Of a stretch of 64,000 nucleotides of DNA, positions 1 through 11,020 are shown piece by piece. The first letter of the stretch is position 1. Each line of letters begins with the position of its first letter. The notes beneath the pieces are model-generated. The model did not search any database. It was not told where the DNA came from and worked only from the letters and a program-made list of their open reading frames with translations. The stretch comes from Oopsacas minuta (lineage: Eukaryota > Porifera > Hexactinellida > Lyssacinosida > Leucopsacidae), in assembly GCA_024704765.1 (NCBI GenBank), contig JAKMXF010000155.1:186001-250000 (forward strand), written 5' to 3'. Made by a program: the position numbers and the translations under genes.

Positions 1-1160
1 TCTTTCGATTAATATTCTTCTCTGATCATACTCTATTAATCTATTAGCAGTGATTTGATATCTCTTACCAATAAAAAGAGGTAGATCGTGTAATTGTACC
101 CTACTATGTTTAGCTGACCAATACTATCCAATTATATAGTAATAGTGTTTCCAGTTTCCGTTCCCTTCAGATATTGCCCAAATCAGCAAAGCATTCATAT
201 GCTTTTTATATTTTGCTTGACTATTGAAAAGACTATCCCTACCGCAAGCGTGCTTTTAATCTCTGAAACCAACTTTTATAAATGCAAATTCAGCTGAAGT
301 ATAAAAGGGTCGACAAGGAAAGCAAAAGGTTATTCAGTGTGCTATCTACCATTGACAATGATTATTCATACCTAATGTAGTAGGAAATAGAAAATTCGGT
401 TGTATTAATTTTCATCTTTGCTTTTAGGTATGTATATCTTCTTCTAAAGTAGCTAATGAACTAAAGGATCGTTTCTAGGCATTGTGCAGGTGAATCTAGA
501 TGTTTCGTACTTTGAGAGATTTGAACCACAAGTGGAAGTCGAAGTTGAGGTTGAAACATTATCGATTCCCCCTCTCATCTTTTCTCTACCATTATCCCAA
601 AAGTCACTAATAGTACACTTTATTAGAGCTTACTAAAATAGCTATCCACAAAAATAGCATTTCAAACAAATGAGGTTCCCAAATTATTCAATGGCAATGA
701 GTAAAATATCTACGTGTGATTAAATAAGATTTTCTGAAATTATACATAATTCATAAACATACAAACAGATTCAAATTAAGGTTAAATTTTGAACTAAATT
801 ATTTGCCAGCGGACCAATGTTGCCCCTAGCCTCTCTACGCCCATGTATATGGGCTAGAAACCTGGCTGTCTCTCCCTGAAAAAGGCGGCAAATTATGTAA
901 GCAGACATTTACTAGCAGGCTCGTAGACACCTTCCAAAAGTGGGGGCTTATTTCATAGCTCCCTAGTTTGAGTTGGTCCAAAGCGGATCACCCCACCCTT
1001 CCCCTCTGGTCAGATATTCAGTACTAACTTCATAATTCAATTTCTATATATCATGATATCAGTCTACGTAACTTTATCCTGATCAGTGACCATATTTCCT
1101 GAACCATAGATAACTTCAAGAGTCCAGGCTGCTAAATCACCAGAAATCTATATCTTCGAA
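1..1160. other. No recognisable gene
   Basis: AT-rich sequence with no long open frame and no motif that I recognise. A slightly GC-richer patch near 800-1010 resembles the unique-to-repeat boundaries seen elsewhere in the window, but I cannot tie it to a family. Confidence 0.5.
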
Positions 1161-1456
1161 TTAGACTAGCATTTTGAGAGATCTAACCCCATCTAAACCT
1201 TGTGTGAATTTCAAAGCAATCGGATAAGATTTGACTGTGCCACGTGAGTTTGCATTTTGGTCCAATCCATGGTCTTCAAGGCCGCTTAAAATTCTCGAAA
1301 TTGCTCCAAGGACTGTGGCATCAACAAATGGAAAGATATCAATGTGTTCTAAACAGTTATATGTAGCTAAGATATGCTTACATGCTTTGCTTGAACTTGA
1401 TTTTTCAAATTGGCAGCAGCCAGCCCAGAATTCTGTCCATAATTTCAACAATACCT
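1161..1456 (-). repeat. Unknown repeat, copy A (coding-like remnant)
   Basis: An open stretch on the minus strand encodes about 96 residues including KHILATYNCLEHIDIFPFVD. A second, inverted copy of the same sequence lies at about 1490..1596 and continues at about 5777. Comparison by eye is good over about 110 bp: the path ATTGATATC, TTATATGTAG, GCATGC/ACATGC and GGCAGCAGCCAGCC is shared. This is probably a fragment of a mobile element's protein gene, but I do not recognise the family. No complete gene is visible. Confidence 0.55.
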
Positions 1457-1489
1457 CAGAAATACTCCACCCCTGGTATTAGAGGTGTT

Positions 1490-1596
1490 AGAGGAAATTG
1501 TGGGCCGAATTCTCGGCTGGCTGCTGCAAAATCGGAAATAGCATGCAAAGATATCTTACCTACATATAACCGTTTAGAAGACATTGATATCTCTAC
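1490..1596 (+). repeat. Unknown repeat, copy B left part (inverted relative to copy A)
   Basis: The plus strand reads KDILPTYNRLEDIDIS, matching KHILATYNCLEHIDIF of copy A on the opposite strand. The two copies therefore lie head to head with about 40 bp between them. Copy B is cut at 1596 by the P-type element and resumes at 5777, where the sequence TTTGTTGATACC matches TTTGTTGATGCC of copy A. Confidence 0.6.
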
Positions 1597-2044
1597 CAGT
1601 GGTGTACCAAGGGGGAAGGGGGGATGCTCCGCCCCAGGTGCACTCAAAGGGTTGCCAACCTTGAATGAGAGAGATACATTATATTACATATTTTTGAGAT
1701 CCAAGACGATTTTACTGCGTTCCTATACATACCTGCTAGACTATGATACGTTTATCCAGCAAAATTTATTCATCGTACCGTGACATACGTAATATAAGGC
1801 CTGACTTGATTTGCATTGAATATGATATGTTGAGATTAATACCATTGTATTTGACAATATTCGTACCAAATGGTAGATAGAAAGTAATCATTTTACACTA
1901 CAACAAAATTGTATAAATATAGAAATAAGAAATGCTAGGGAAACAAAGAGACTACCAACAGCAAAATTACTAATTATTATGATTTGAATTTGGTGTATTT
2001 GCGAGAGTTATGCGTGCTTACAGTTAGTGTCCTTTTTAACGAAT

Positions 2045-4774
2045 TCATATTCTCACTTTGTTAGCTAGGATATAGTTGGTTGCTGAAAAAATAATCTTCT
2101 TTAAGATATTCCATCCTATTGTGTCACAAGTAGGGCATTTGTTTCTCCAAAACTCAGTTTCAGTTCTCTCGATTACATTTAATGTTAAGGAAACTAAGAT
2201 CTCCCGAGATGGACTTGTTTTAAAGAGATTGAAGAGACTATAATCCATTTCGATCCTGGAGTAGACCTTCCACAAAATTACAACTGCTTCAAGTACTGGA
2301 GCTGAAGGCCACTTAAGGCCTCCTCTGTCAATCGAACATATTAAACCATAGACGGGATCAGTCATATCTAATTCGAAAGTCTCTTCTTCAACAAGACTTG
2401 ACAAACACTGAGAGCAAATACTGCTCACTTCTTCCGTATCTCTTACGCCAGAAGAGTGAGTAATACCCTCGCTTAGAATAGAAAGCACTTTTGAAGATTG
2501 AATGACACAATAACCTGCAATAAAAGTTAAAGATTGAATGAGAGAAATATCAAGTACGATTGGTACCTCCTCTTCATTGAACACTCTGTTATAGGGGTCC
2601 AAATCGACTATATTGTCATCGCTAGATTCTTCGCAGATTGAAAATGACTTTAAAAAACCCTGTAATGAGATTGAGTTCTCACCGGGGTACTAGAGGAGAA
2701 CAACTTCAGAATTGCAGAAATCTTAATTAGTCGCTCACTTTGCAAAACATGGCAAATGTAACATTGTACTGGGATCCCCTCATCATTCGGCAAATCCCAA
2801 AGTGATGTTCGATCGAGTCGTTTTGAAGGAAAGAACTAAGAACATAGGCAAAACCACAGTTTTTGTAAGATGGTTGACTATCCCTTCAAGGACAATACAC
2901 GAATGGCGAAAACTGGTAAAGGTTTGTACAGTGAGTTTCCGTGCTTTTGGGGTAAAGTTCTCCATTCATCAAGCCATTTCACAAGATCTGAAAGAAATAT
3001 AAACCGAATGTCATTACTCTGTAGTGACATAGAAAGCTCGTCATTTAGACGGATCTCTTTATTAGGTCTATTAATGTTGAAGATCTTCCATACCTTACAA
3101 ACAAGGCTAATGAACTGAGCTGTTTCTGAAACTTGAACATATTTAGAAGCATGGACTGTTAAAACCGCAGTGGTTGAGTCGTCAAATAAGCGAAGTGCTA
3201 AATTGAGATTCTGTCTTTCAAGGCTAGATGGCCAGCAAATTTTGGCAGTTAATTGGTGGGCTGTTTTAGCGACAGACTTTTGCTCAAGTTTAAAGAGATT
3301 CCGAAAGTCTTGAAATGGTACCTTTAAAGTATATTTGCAAGATACGGATGAAGGACAGCTAAACTTGTGATTAGAATCGATTTGATTTATCCAATTATTT
3401 CTTACTGTTTTGATAATGTGGACAAAGTCGAAGATGAGATACAGAGGTCTACAAATGTCTAATGGGTGAAGAACACAGGTTTCAAGATTGGGAATAGGGG
3501 ATAGTAACTTAAACAGATTCGCATTCAGAGGGTATTTGAGCAGTTGAAGATTTGCGCAAGGTAGGAGTCGTACAACTGTAGACCATTTTTTGCATAAACT
3601 TGGTATCATAAATGCTAGAACTGTATTGGCTGCTTCGTTCTGTGTAGTTGAAGAGCCGAATATTCTCCCACCTGTGTAAGAAAACTCTGATTTGACATGT
3701 ATTTCATCCATATGTAATGTAACATTCCTTTCTTGGTTATTGATATTAGCAGTAGAAGCCTCCAAATATGTTTGCAACTCACACTCTAAGCCTATAGATC
3801 CATAAAGACTACGTAGAGTTGTTGAGTGAGGAAATATTAAACAATTCAAAGACTGTAAGTAGCTGTAGCAGGTAGAAGATATCAAATGAGATTTTAGACC
3901 TAGCACCATTGTAACAATATTGTACCGTTTTCGATTTTTAGGAATTAGCGTATCCTCAAGCTGGCCCAGTAGAGATTTTAACTGGGGTAACAATTCTGAA
4001 TATTTCTTTAGCATATCGTTTGAAGTTCCTATCTTCGAAATCATACTTTCAATGTTAGAAGTAGCTTGGCGAATACAGTTTTCTACAGGGTCCTTAGTGT
4101 TGGCAGAAACCTCGCTGAAGATGGTATCGATTTCTCGAATATCACTGAAATTGTGTATTGTGAGAGGAATTTGAATGTTTTGATAGAGCCTGTAGGTGTT
4201 AAGGAGTCATTAATTGAAGCATATGCTGGTATTTATATATGTTTGTCTTTTGGCAGCTTTAGCAAGTTAACAGAAGTGTCATCGGAAAACCATTTAACCA
4301 AGGAGAAGGTAGTTCAAATTCTTCGAGCTTACATTTTAGCTCTCCTAATGATTTGACACCGAACTTACTATCCTCAGCTTTATGAAGATCAAGGCTCTGT
4401 TCTAAGGCTTGAAAGAACAATTTACTCTCGATCTTCCCACGATCTAAACGTTCAGGCTTCGGGGATGGTGAGCTAAGATACTTGGGACAACTGGGAGGAA
4501 GACAAGGTATAGCGTCCTTATGTAGAATTGGTCGCCGAGAAATTTTTTGTAATGAGCCATCAGGTTGAGGCATATCCATTTCAGTGATGACATCTTCAGT
4601 ACGAAAGTGATTAGAACAAACAAATAAGCTTTTTAGATCTTCAATATCTTCCCTGTGCAGTGCGCGTAGCAATTTTTCTCTAAGTTCAGAGTTTGAGGGT
4701 AATCTGAATTCTGGTGTATATGGCTCCCCTGATTAATTACTCCGGCATCCAGGTGCAGAGCAAGTATTGAGCAT
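2045..4774 (-). pseudogene. P-element/THAP9-like transposase, interrupted
   Basis: Cut-and-paste transposase of the P superfamily. The start at 4774 opens a THAP zinc finger (CSAPGCRSN, then PEFRLPSN, LREKLLRALHRED, VCSNHF and AIPC). A stop codon follows CRSN, so this copy is broken there. The central 390 residues (2878..4174) carry HMDEIHVK and DFVHIIKTVRNNW, which correspond to the catalytic acidic region and the D-P-V-H-x-I-K-type motif of P transposases. The C-terminal block (2045..2670) has IAGYCVIQSS, a C..C pair and RGGLKWPSAPV, typical of the family's C-terminus. Frame changes lie near 2670-2878 and 4175-4260; some could be introns, because P-type genes are often spliced. It probably makes no functional protein as it stands. 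Confidence 0.8.
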
Positions 4775-5093
4775 CAAGGCTAATCAGTGATGAAACAGAA
4801 TTGCAGAATATGATAAAAATGTATAATCCTAAATAACGAAAGGCTTGGGGACATCATCTCCGACTAATTATATATATATACCTATATAAGAGAAGTGATT
4901 AAAACAGAATTTCAGCAATTCAGATTATGTCAATTTTTCATGTTGCATTTATGGGTGAATTACAAAATGCACTTTAAGTAACCCATGGTAGGAAATACTA
5001 TGCACAATAGTCAGGCCTTGTATTTCTTAGGTCACGATCATACCTACATTATATAACAATCAAAACATATGTTGGAAAATAAACATAGCACCA

Positions 5094-5668
5094 CAGGGTG
5101 GGACAAAATTAACGGCCCCGAACAATTAGCCTCGAATGTGAATAATATTTATGAGAGAGAAACAAAACTTTATAGTTATGGAGCTAAAATGGCGACAAGA
5201 CGAATACAAGCGATTATTATCGTAGGTTGTATGTCTAAGAGGATTAGAGCTTATGTTCTAGATGAACACCATAAAAATCCTTCCATTTTGGATTTTTAGT
5301 CAAATATCCCCATACATTCATCAGAACTATTTCTTCCGGAATGACTTGCACGGTCTTCGGACCCACTATTTAGGTTTATAACAATTTTCTCAGTCTGAAA
5401 TTTCTTAATCCAACCTTGAATTCTCGATTTCCAGGTCGCATTGTTAACATCGAATATTTATCAAAATTTTTCTGTAAATTTTCTTGAAGGAATGCGTTTC
5501 AATAATTCTCTGAACTCGCTAAGACTTCTACTGAATACTCTATTACTTCGTCTTTGGATTATCTAACATACCTTTACATAGAATAAATAGATTATTATTG
5601 CTTTGTTTGACTAATAGGTTCAAGTTGGCCTGAAATGTGCATGGGCCCGTTGTTTTTGGCCCACCCAG
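5094..5668. mobile_element. Short mariner-like element nested in the P-type element
   Basis: The terminal inverted repeats are CAGGGTGGGACAAAATTAAC on the left and CTGGGTGGGCCAAAAACAAC read inward from the right. TA follows the right end; the left flank is CA, so the target duplication is not perfect. The interior shows only a weak minus-strand coding trace (GWIKKFQTEKIV) and no catalytic motifs, so it looks like an internally deleted derivative of a Tc1/mariner element. Confidence 0.55.
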
Positions 5669-5776
5669 TATATGTACAATATACTTACTTAGCTATTTTT
5701 GTATAACATACAGAAAAATGGGGAGTGCCAACTTCAGATTCTGCCTCGGGTACCAAAGGTGCTTGGTACGCCACTG

Positions 5777-6699
5777 ATCTCTACATATGTTTGTTGATAC
5801 CAAATAGGGCAGAACTAAGGTCTTCATACGCCCTAGGTACTTTGGTTACCAAGTAGTAATAATTTTTTGCGAATGATAATCACAAATGTGCGATTATGAT
5901 TTTCAATCCCAGGATCCCTAGATCTTCCTCATAAATTTCATTCGTGATTGCATTCCGTATTAAGGACATAACCGGGTTTGAACATGAGGTCAAACCAAAT
6001 ATCGGGATTCAAATCCCTAGGTACTTATCGATTAATCATTTACTATTTTATAATGATTTTTATTTTATTTTCTCAATCCCTTTTAATTACCTGAAAATAT
6101 CTGATAGTTACCGAGGAAGAAATCATTAATCTGGACATGCCTAAAGAAAGAAAAGAGGAGCCAAAGAAGATGCGATACGAAAACAGGAGGGCTCATTTTT
6201 AAAATTCACTACAAAGAATGTCACAAATGGCGACTTACTGGCTCAACCAGTATTTGACTGAAGTTGAACATTTCCAGGAATTTGTCCACAAGATACCGGT
6301 ATTTCTGTCGATGGAGCAACTTTTCAACACGAAGGTGGTGATGAATTTGAGATTGCTCAAACTGTAGCACCCGACTATTATAACATGCAGTGCCATAGCA
6401 CTGATCCTGTTGAATGGGACGTGAATGTAAATATTATGAAATACTATATTCCGTCGCAAAAACCTAGATGCAGACCTTTCGAAAAGTGGCCGTCAGTGGT
6501 GATATAAACGCTATGTTCAAAAAGAGTACTTTAGCAGACACCTGAAAATGGTGATATTGTTACGCCTGACTAGTTGATCTATTCTCCATCAACTGGAAAA
6601 CTGTTTTGTTATGGTGCAAGCGATTTTCTAGTGACGGGTAAATTAATTAATTTATAACTGGATTTGATGATGGAGAAATTCAATTGTAAGATTAGCTCG
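5777..6699. repeat. Right part of unknown repeat B, then AT-rich sequence without a gene
   Basis: The first roughly 100 bases continue repeat copy B after the P-type insertion. The rest holds only short open frames and low-level coding-like debris that I cannot assign. Confidence 0.45.
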
Positions 6700-6935
6700 C
6701 AGGGTTTCATACAGAGGGGGGGGGGGCCCTGGAACCTTCCCCACCCAGGCACAATTATCCCCCCCAGAAATCTTGAATTTGAGTAGGTTATTATTGTTTG
6801 TCGTGTATTAAACAATAATATTGAACGTGTGACATTACAACAAAGATGCTATGTGTGATACTTCAATATATACTAATTATGATCACAAAAATAGGGAGAT
6901 TAAAATATTGCTATCACTAATAATTATATGCTAAA

Positions 6936-9241
6936 CTATAACTGTATTCGACGATTTTTCTCTTTAAATACTTTAAGAACTTCATCAAAGTTAACCGAGG
7001 ATAGTTCTGGCCCTTCAATTGCGATCCTCATTAAATGAGCCAAATTAGCATCATTAAGTCTATTTCGAAGTCTTGTTTTAATTTGCTTCATGTGGCTGAA
7101 AGATCTCTCAACTGAAGCTGTTCCTACTGGAAGAACAAGAATTATGTTGAGTAACTTGAATATCTCTGGAAATATTCCAGTGTAAGCTCAGATGACTCCA
7201 TGTGAACTTTGACATCCTGTAGGCTTGGTGTCTTGGTAGTCTCATTTTTTTCCCCTGATCAACCTTGATTCTTGAATCAATGCTCGCTTGAACAAGCGCC
7301 ATTCAATAGCAATTTCATCTTTGTCAATAAGTGGCGGAGAAGAGAAAGTTACACCATTATGGACAACTATAGCTTCATTACCATAAAATTGGGCCAGAAC
7401 TTCCACTTCTCTTTTACCATAATCTGGTGAAGCTGCTTCTTCTGAAAGAAGAGATGCTGGATTGAAAACAGAGGATGATACAAGGAGATCTACCGCTTCA
7501 CCCGAGAATCGGTTGCCGATGTTGTGTAGTAAAGCATCGACATAAGGAAGAGCAACCTTGTCACGATAATCAGTTAAAGATCCAACACTAGCACCATCCA
7601 CAAAGCTACGAGCTGAGCGACTCATTGTAATCATGATTCCATGATCGATCTCTAGCTGGTCAACCTGAGTGAGCATTCTAGAACACCAGTCGGCTTTTTC
7701 TTCCTGAGTTCCTCTAGCGCTTTTATAATGCTTTTAAGAATTAAAGGTAGCCTACCAAAGTCCGCAGTCTGTCTCTGCATGTAGCAATTAAACCTAGCAA
7801 GGAGATCAAGTACTTCTGATAAAAGAAAAATACTAGCTACTCCGGATATGGAGCTCAAGATAAGAGAAATTCCATATGCTTCTGCATCTCCTGACGTCTG
7901 GTAGAGCTGCTGGAGAGTGATAATAAGAGCAGGAGGATCTTTACGGATTGCACTTAGACACCGCTCATGGGACAACCACCTCGTACTGCTTGGCTTTACT
8001 ACCTTCAGCTCAGGTAAATTTAGAACTGACTGAACGACCTTGAGAGCTTCTGCTTTCTTTGGCGAATAGTAGAATAGTTTCCACAGGCTGGTCATTGTGC
8101 TAAACATTTTGTTGATTACAGTGATGGACTCAGCAGCTTGAATAGATGCCAGCTGAAGTCGGTGGCATGCACAGTGTATGTAGACTGCATGTGCTGAGTG
8201 TGTCCTAATCCTTCTTTGGACACCATTTGTACAACCAGAGAAAGTTGCTGCCCCATCGTAGCCTTGCCCAACTAAACGTCTATAGTCGAGATTGTTCACC
8301 TCAATGAAAGTTGTGAGAGCTTGTGTGATTGATGCAGCATCTACATCCTTGACATGGAGTATATCTACAAAGTGTTCTTCTGGATAGCCATCCACAATCC
8401 ACCTGCAACAGATTGATAGCTCTTCCTGTGTGGAAATATCCTGACACTCATCTGCTAATATAGAAAAACACGGGCTTGACCTTAGACTCTGTATTTGCTT
8501 TCTTTCAGGCCACGTGTCAAGAGCGCCCAGAAGCATAACTGCACTGAATTTTGAGGTGTACTGAGCATTGGAGGCACCATGAGTGAGGTGCTCTTCTAGC
8601 AATGCATCTCCATTGGCAACGCAAGGCAATTAAATTTGGGTAAACAGTGGTGTGAGGAATTTTGTTTTTTGCTAGGAAATAGATTGACCTCATTAACTTA
8701 AGCACGATGCTGCGATTCCTCTCTGCTCTGCATGCAGCCTCTTTTGCAGCAGCAGAACACTGCAGCTCAAGTACTGATTTCCCGCACTCCACCTGCTTTG
8801 ACATACCAGCAGTGACTGCTGCATCCCTATGACACCGTGACTCTCCGTGTGCTCTCAATAGTTCAGTAGCATGACTCCAGTCAGTAACTCCCCTGCTTGT
8901 CCAAGCGCCCCTTGATCCTGCAGATGGATTGCCCCACTTCTGGCAGATGGTACAGAACACACCTTTTCTAGGATCTTCGCAAATTACCCAGGGATAGATT
9001 TTTTCCACTCATTTTTATATGAAAGATTAGCCTTATATTACTTTCTCTGCTCGCTAGATGACATATGATACTTTTTCGAATGAGGTGGCGTTGGATCATG
9101 CCTGGTAACTTCTGGATTTTGAGAGGAGGATGGCAAACATCTTTCACTTGTTATCTGTGAAAGCTCTTCAGATGTACATTCATCCATGTCTTGTAGGTTA
9201 TTGTTCGACCGCTTTCCAGAAATGAATCGCCTGATATCCAT
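6936..9241 (-). pseudogene. hAT transposase with BED/TTF-type finger, frameshifted
   Basis: The N-terminus at 9241 is MDIRRFISGKR, a common start for this hAT group. Next comes a zinc-finger region (VFCTICQKWGNP, then H..SRCH) at about 8810..9000. The middle part (7652..8629) has FSILADECQDISTQEELSICCRWI, the GQGYDGAATFSG motif, HCACHRLQLA and SSTRWLSHERC, which mark the RNase H-like catalytic core of the zinc-finger/DUF4371 hAT group. The C-terminal dimerisation segment is read as LPVGTASVERSFSHMKQIK and ends in RRIQL at 6936. Frame changes occur near 9010-9040, 8520-8630, 7650 and 7240. The copy is therefore inactive, although most of the protein can be traced. Confidence 0.8.
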
Positions 9242-9250
9242 ACTACAATA

Positions 9251-10585
9251 CAGGGTGTTTCACAATTGATGTCGTATTTTCTAAATTTGTTTATTATGCA
9301 CCCATGCAATAATATCTGTGTATTTAAACTTGCAATCGTAATTTATCTTACAGGGTACTATTGAGTAATTATTTCATTCATCAATCGAAACATTTTATAG
9401 CTTCTATTTCCATATCCAAATTGGGCTAATTATTTGCATAATATAATGGTGAAAGAATACAGTATCATGATTCGCTCACAGGCTGTTGGCATGCTACAAG
9501 CTGGCTCTTCTCAGAAGTTTGTGTCTCTTAAACTTGGAGTTAATATCCGTACAGTTCTGCGTTGGTGGCGACTTTTCAAGAATGATTTGACATTAGAAAA
9601 CAAAGGGGACGTGGCCGTAAATCGTCCATATCGAAAGTTGCCAAGATTGTAATTACTAAATCAATTGGTAAAAAACGACAGTCTGTACGTGGTTTATCCA
9701 AGAAATTAAAGTTGAAAGGTCATTCCGTATCTCAGAGTACAGTGTACCGTTATTTGACAAAAGAAAAGGGCGTAAAATCTTACAAACGCCAGCGGCAGCC
9801 GTTAATAACAGAGAAAAACATGGCTGCTAGGTTAAAATTTTGTAAAGAACGTGTCAATTGGACAGCAAATGATTGGAAAAACATATTATTTACAGATGAA
9901 TCACCGTTTGAGTTAAATCATCCCCCAAACAGGAAAAATGATTGTGTTTGGGCGAGAAACGTATTGGATGTCGAGCCCGTTCAGATGGTGAAATTTCCAA
10001 AGAAAATTCAAGTATGGGGTATGGTGTCACATCGTGCACTGTCGGAGTTACATTTCATTCCCGTTGGACAAACTGTATCAGCAGAGTACTATGTTAGTGA
10101 GATACTGGGTAAAACTTTAATGTCTACAATGAACAGAAAGCGAGAAAGAGGCACAGTTGTTGAGAGGAAAATGTTAAAAAATATGTCCTGTGCGATATTT
10201 CAACAAGATGGCGCTCCAGCTCACACGGCAAACATGACACAAAATTGGTTGAGAAGTAACCTAAAGAGTTTTTGGGCGAAAGGTACCTGGCCAGCCAACT
10301 CTCCAGACTTGAGTCCCATTGAGAACATATGGTCGATTTTGAAAGATGATCTAGATTCAATAGGTGAGATAAAAGACATAAAAATGTTGGAAAATCGACT
10401 GAAAACAGCATGGTCCAATATTTCACCAGAGGTTTTGGACAAATTGATGGATGGAATGCCAAAACGAATCCATAAGTGTATTGAACTTAGTGGTGGATAT
10501 ATTGGCAAATAATTGTAGTAATATATCTAGTATTCTATTAGTTATGTAATATTGTATAACACGACATCAATTGTGAAACACCCTG
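9251..10585 (+). mobile_element. Tc1-like element A, inserted in the hAT element
   Basis: The terminal inverted repeat CAGGGTGTTTCACAATTGAT is identical at both ends, and TA flanks both sides (9249..9250 and 10586..10587). Length is 1335 bp, within the usual range for Tc1 elements. The left boundary lies 9 bp from the start codon of the hAT transposase. Its near-perfect repeats suggest recent movement. Confidence 0.9.
9446..10512 (+). pseudogene. Tc1-like DD34E transposase, one frameshift from intact
   Basis: The ATG at 9446 starts MVKEYSIMIRSQAVGML, a helix-turn-helix region (VNIRTVLRWWRLF). The frame is lost near 9600-9606 (after LENK) and resumes as GRGRKSSISK in the next frame, so a single indel separates it from a full-length protein of about 355 residues. 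The catalytic triad is visible: D in FTDESPFEL, D in QQDGAPAHTA and E in SPIENIWSIL. It ends YIGK at 10512. Close relatives in this window are elements B (20.7-22.0 kb) and C (28.4-29.8 kb). Confidence 0.85.
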
Positions 10586-11020
10586 TAGTATACTTCTAAG
10601 TTATTAAATATTGAAATAAGTTGGTAAAATAATATTTTGGTAGGTGGTACTATTGATTTTAGGGCTGAAACGCATATTCGATATTCGTTCGTTTGGGTGT
10701 GTTAGCATTATTAACCTGAATTTTCACAATTTAAGAAGAAAAACAAAAACTGATGAAAAAAAATAAATGAAATCCTATGTAATTATAATAACAAACAAAT
10801 ATTCAAATTTCACAAGCTATTAAAAGAAACTTAAAAGATTGTGATTCTCTAAAAGGTAGTAAATGACTTTTGAAATCTCTCGGTGTAACCCTTGAAAATA
10901 TCTAGTGTACACTGTACCCCTAGGGGGTACGCGGCAGACCTATTCTTTCGCAAACTACTGTTTTCCAGTCGCAATTTTTTTCTCCCCCCCCCCCAAATCA
11001 AAATCCTGTATGAAACCCTG

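Larger units (their letters stand above)
1597..5776 (-). mobile_element. P-type (THAP transposase) DNA transposon with perfect 8-bp target duplication
   Basis: The ends are inverted repeats: CAGTGGTGTACCAAG on the left and, read inward from the right, CAGTGGCGTACCAAG. ATCTCTAC flanks the element exactly on both sides (1589..1596 and 5777..5784). An 8-bp duplication is characteristic of the P and hAT superfamilies, and the internal transposase is of P type. The insertion is confirmed independently because it interrupts the unknown repeat copy B, whose two halves join cleanly once the element is removed. A smaller mariner-like element (5094..5668) lies inside the right part. Total length is 4180 bp. 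Confidence 0.85.
6700..11020 (-). mobile_element. hAT DNA transposon containing a nested Tc1-like element
   Basis: CAGGGTTTCATACAG begins at 6700 and its exact reverse complement ends at 11020. Each end is followed by a long G or C run just inside. A decayed hAT transposase (6936..9241, minus) lies between them, and a Tc1-like element (9251..10585) is inserted immediately upstream of the transposase start. Removing the Tc1 element leaves about 3.0 kb, a normal size for an autonomous hAT. The 8-bp flanks (TTAGCTCG and GGGGGCTG) do not match, so the original target duplication has been lost or the two ends come from different copies. Confidence 0.75.
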
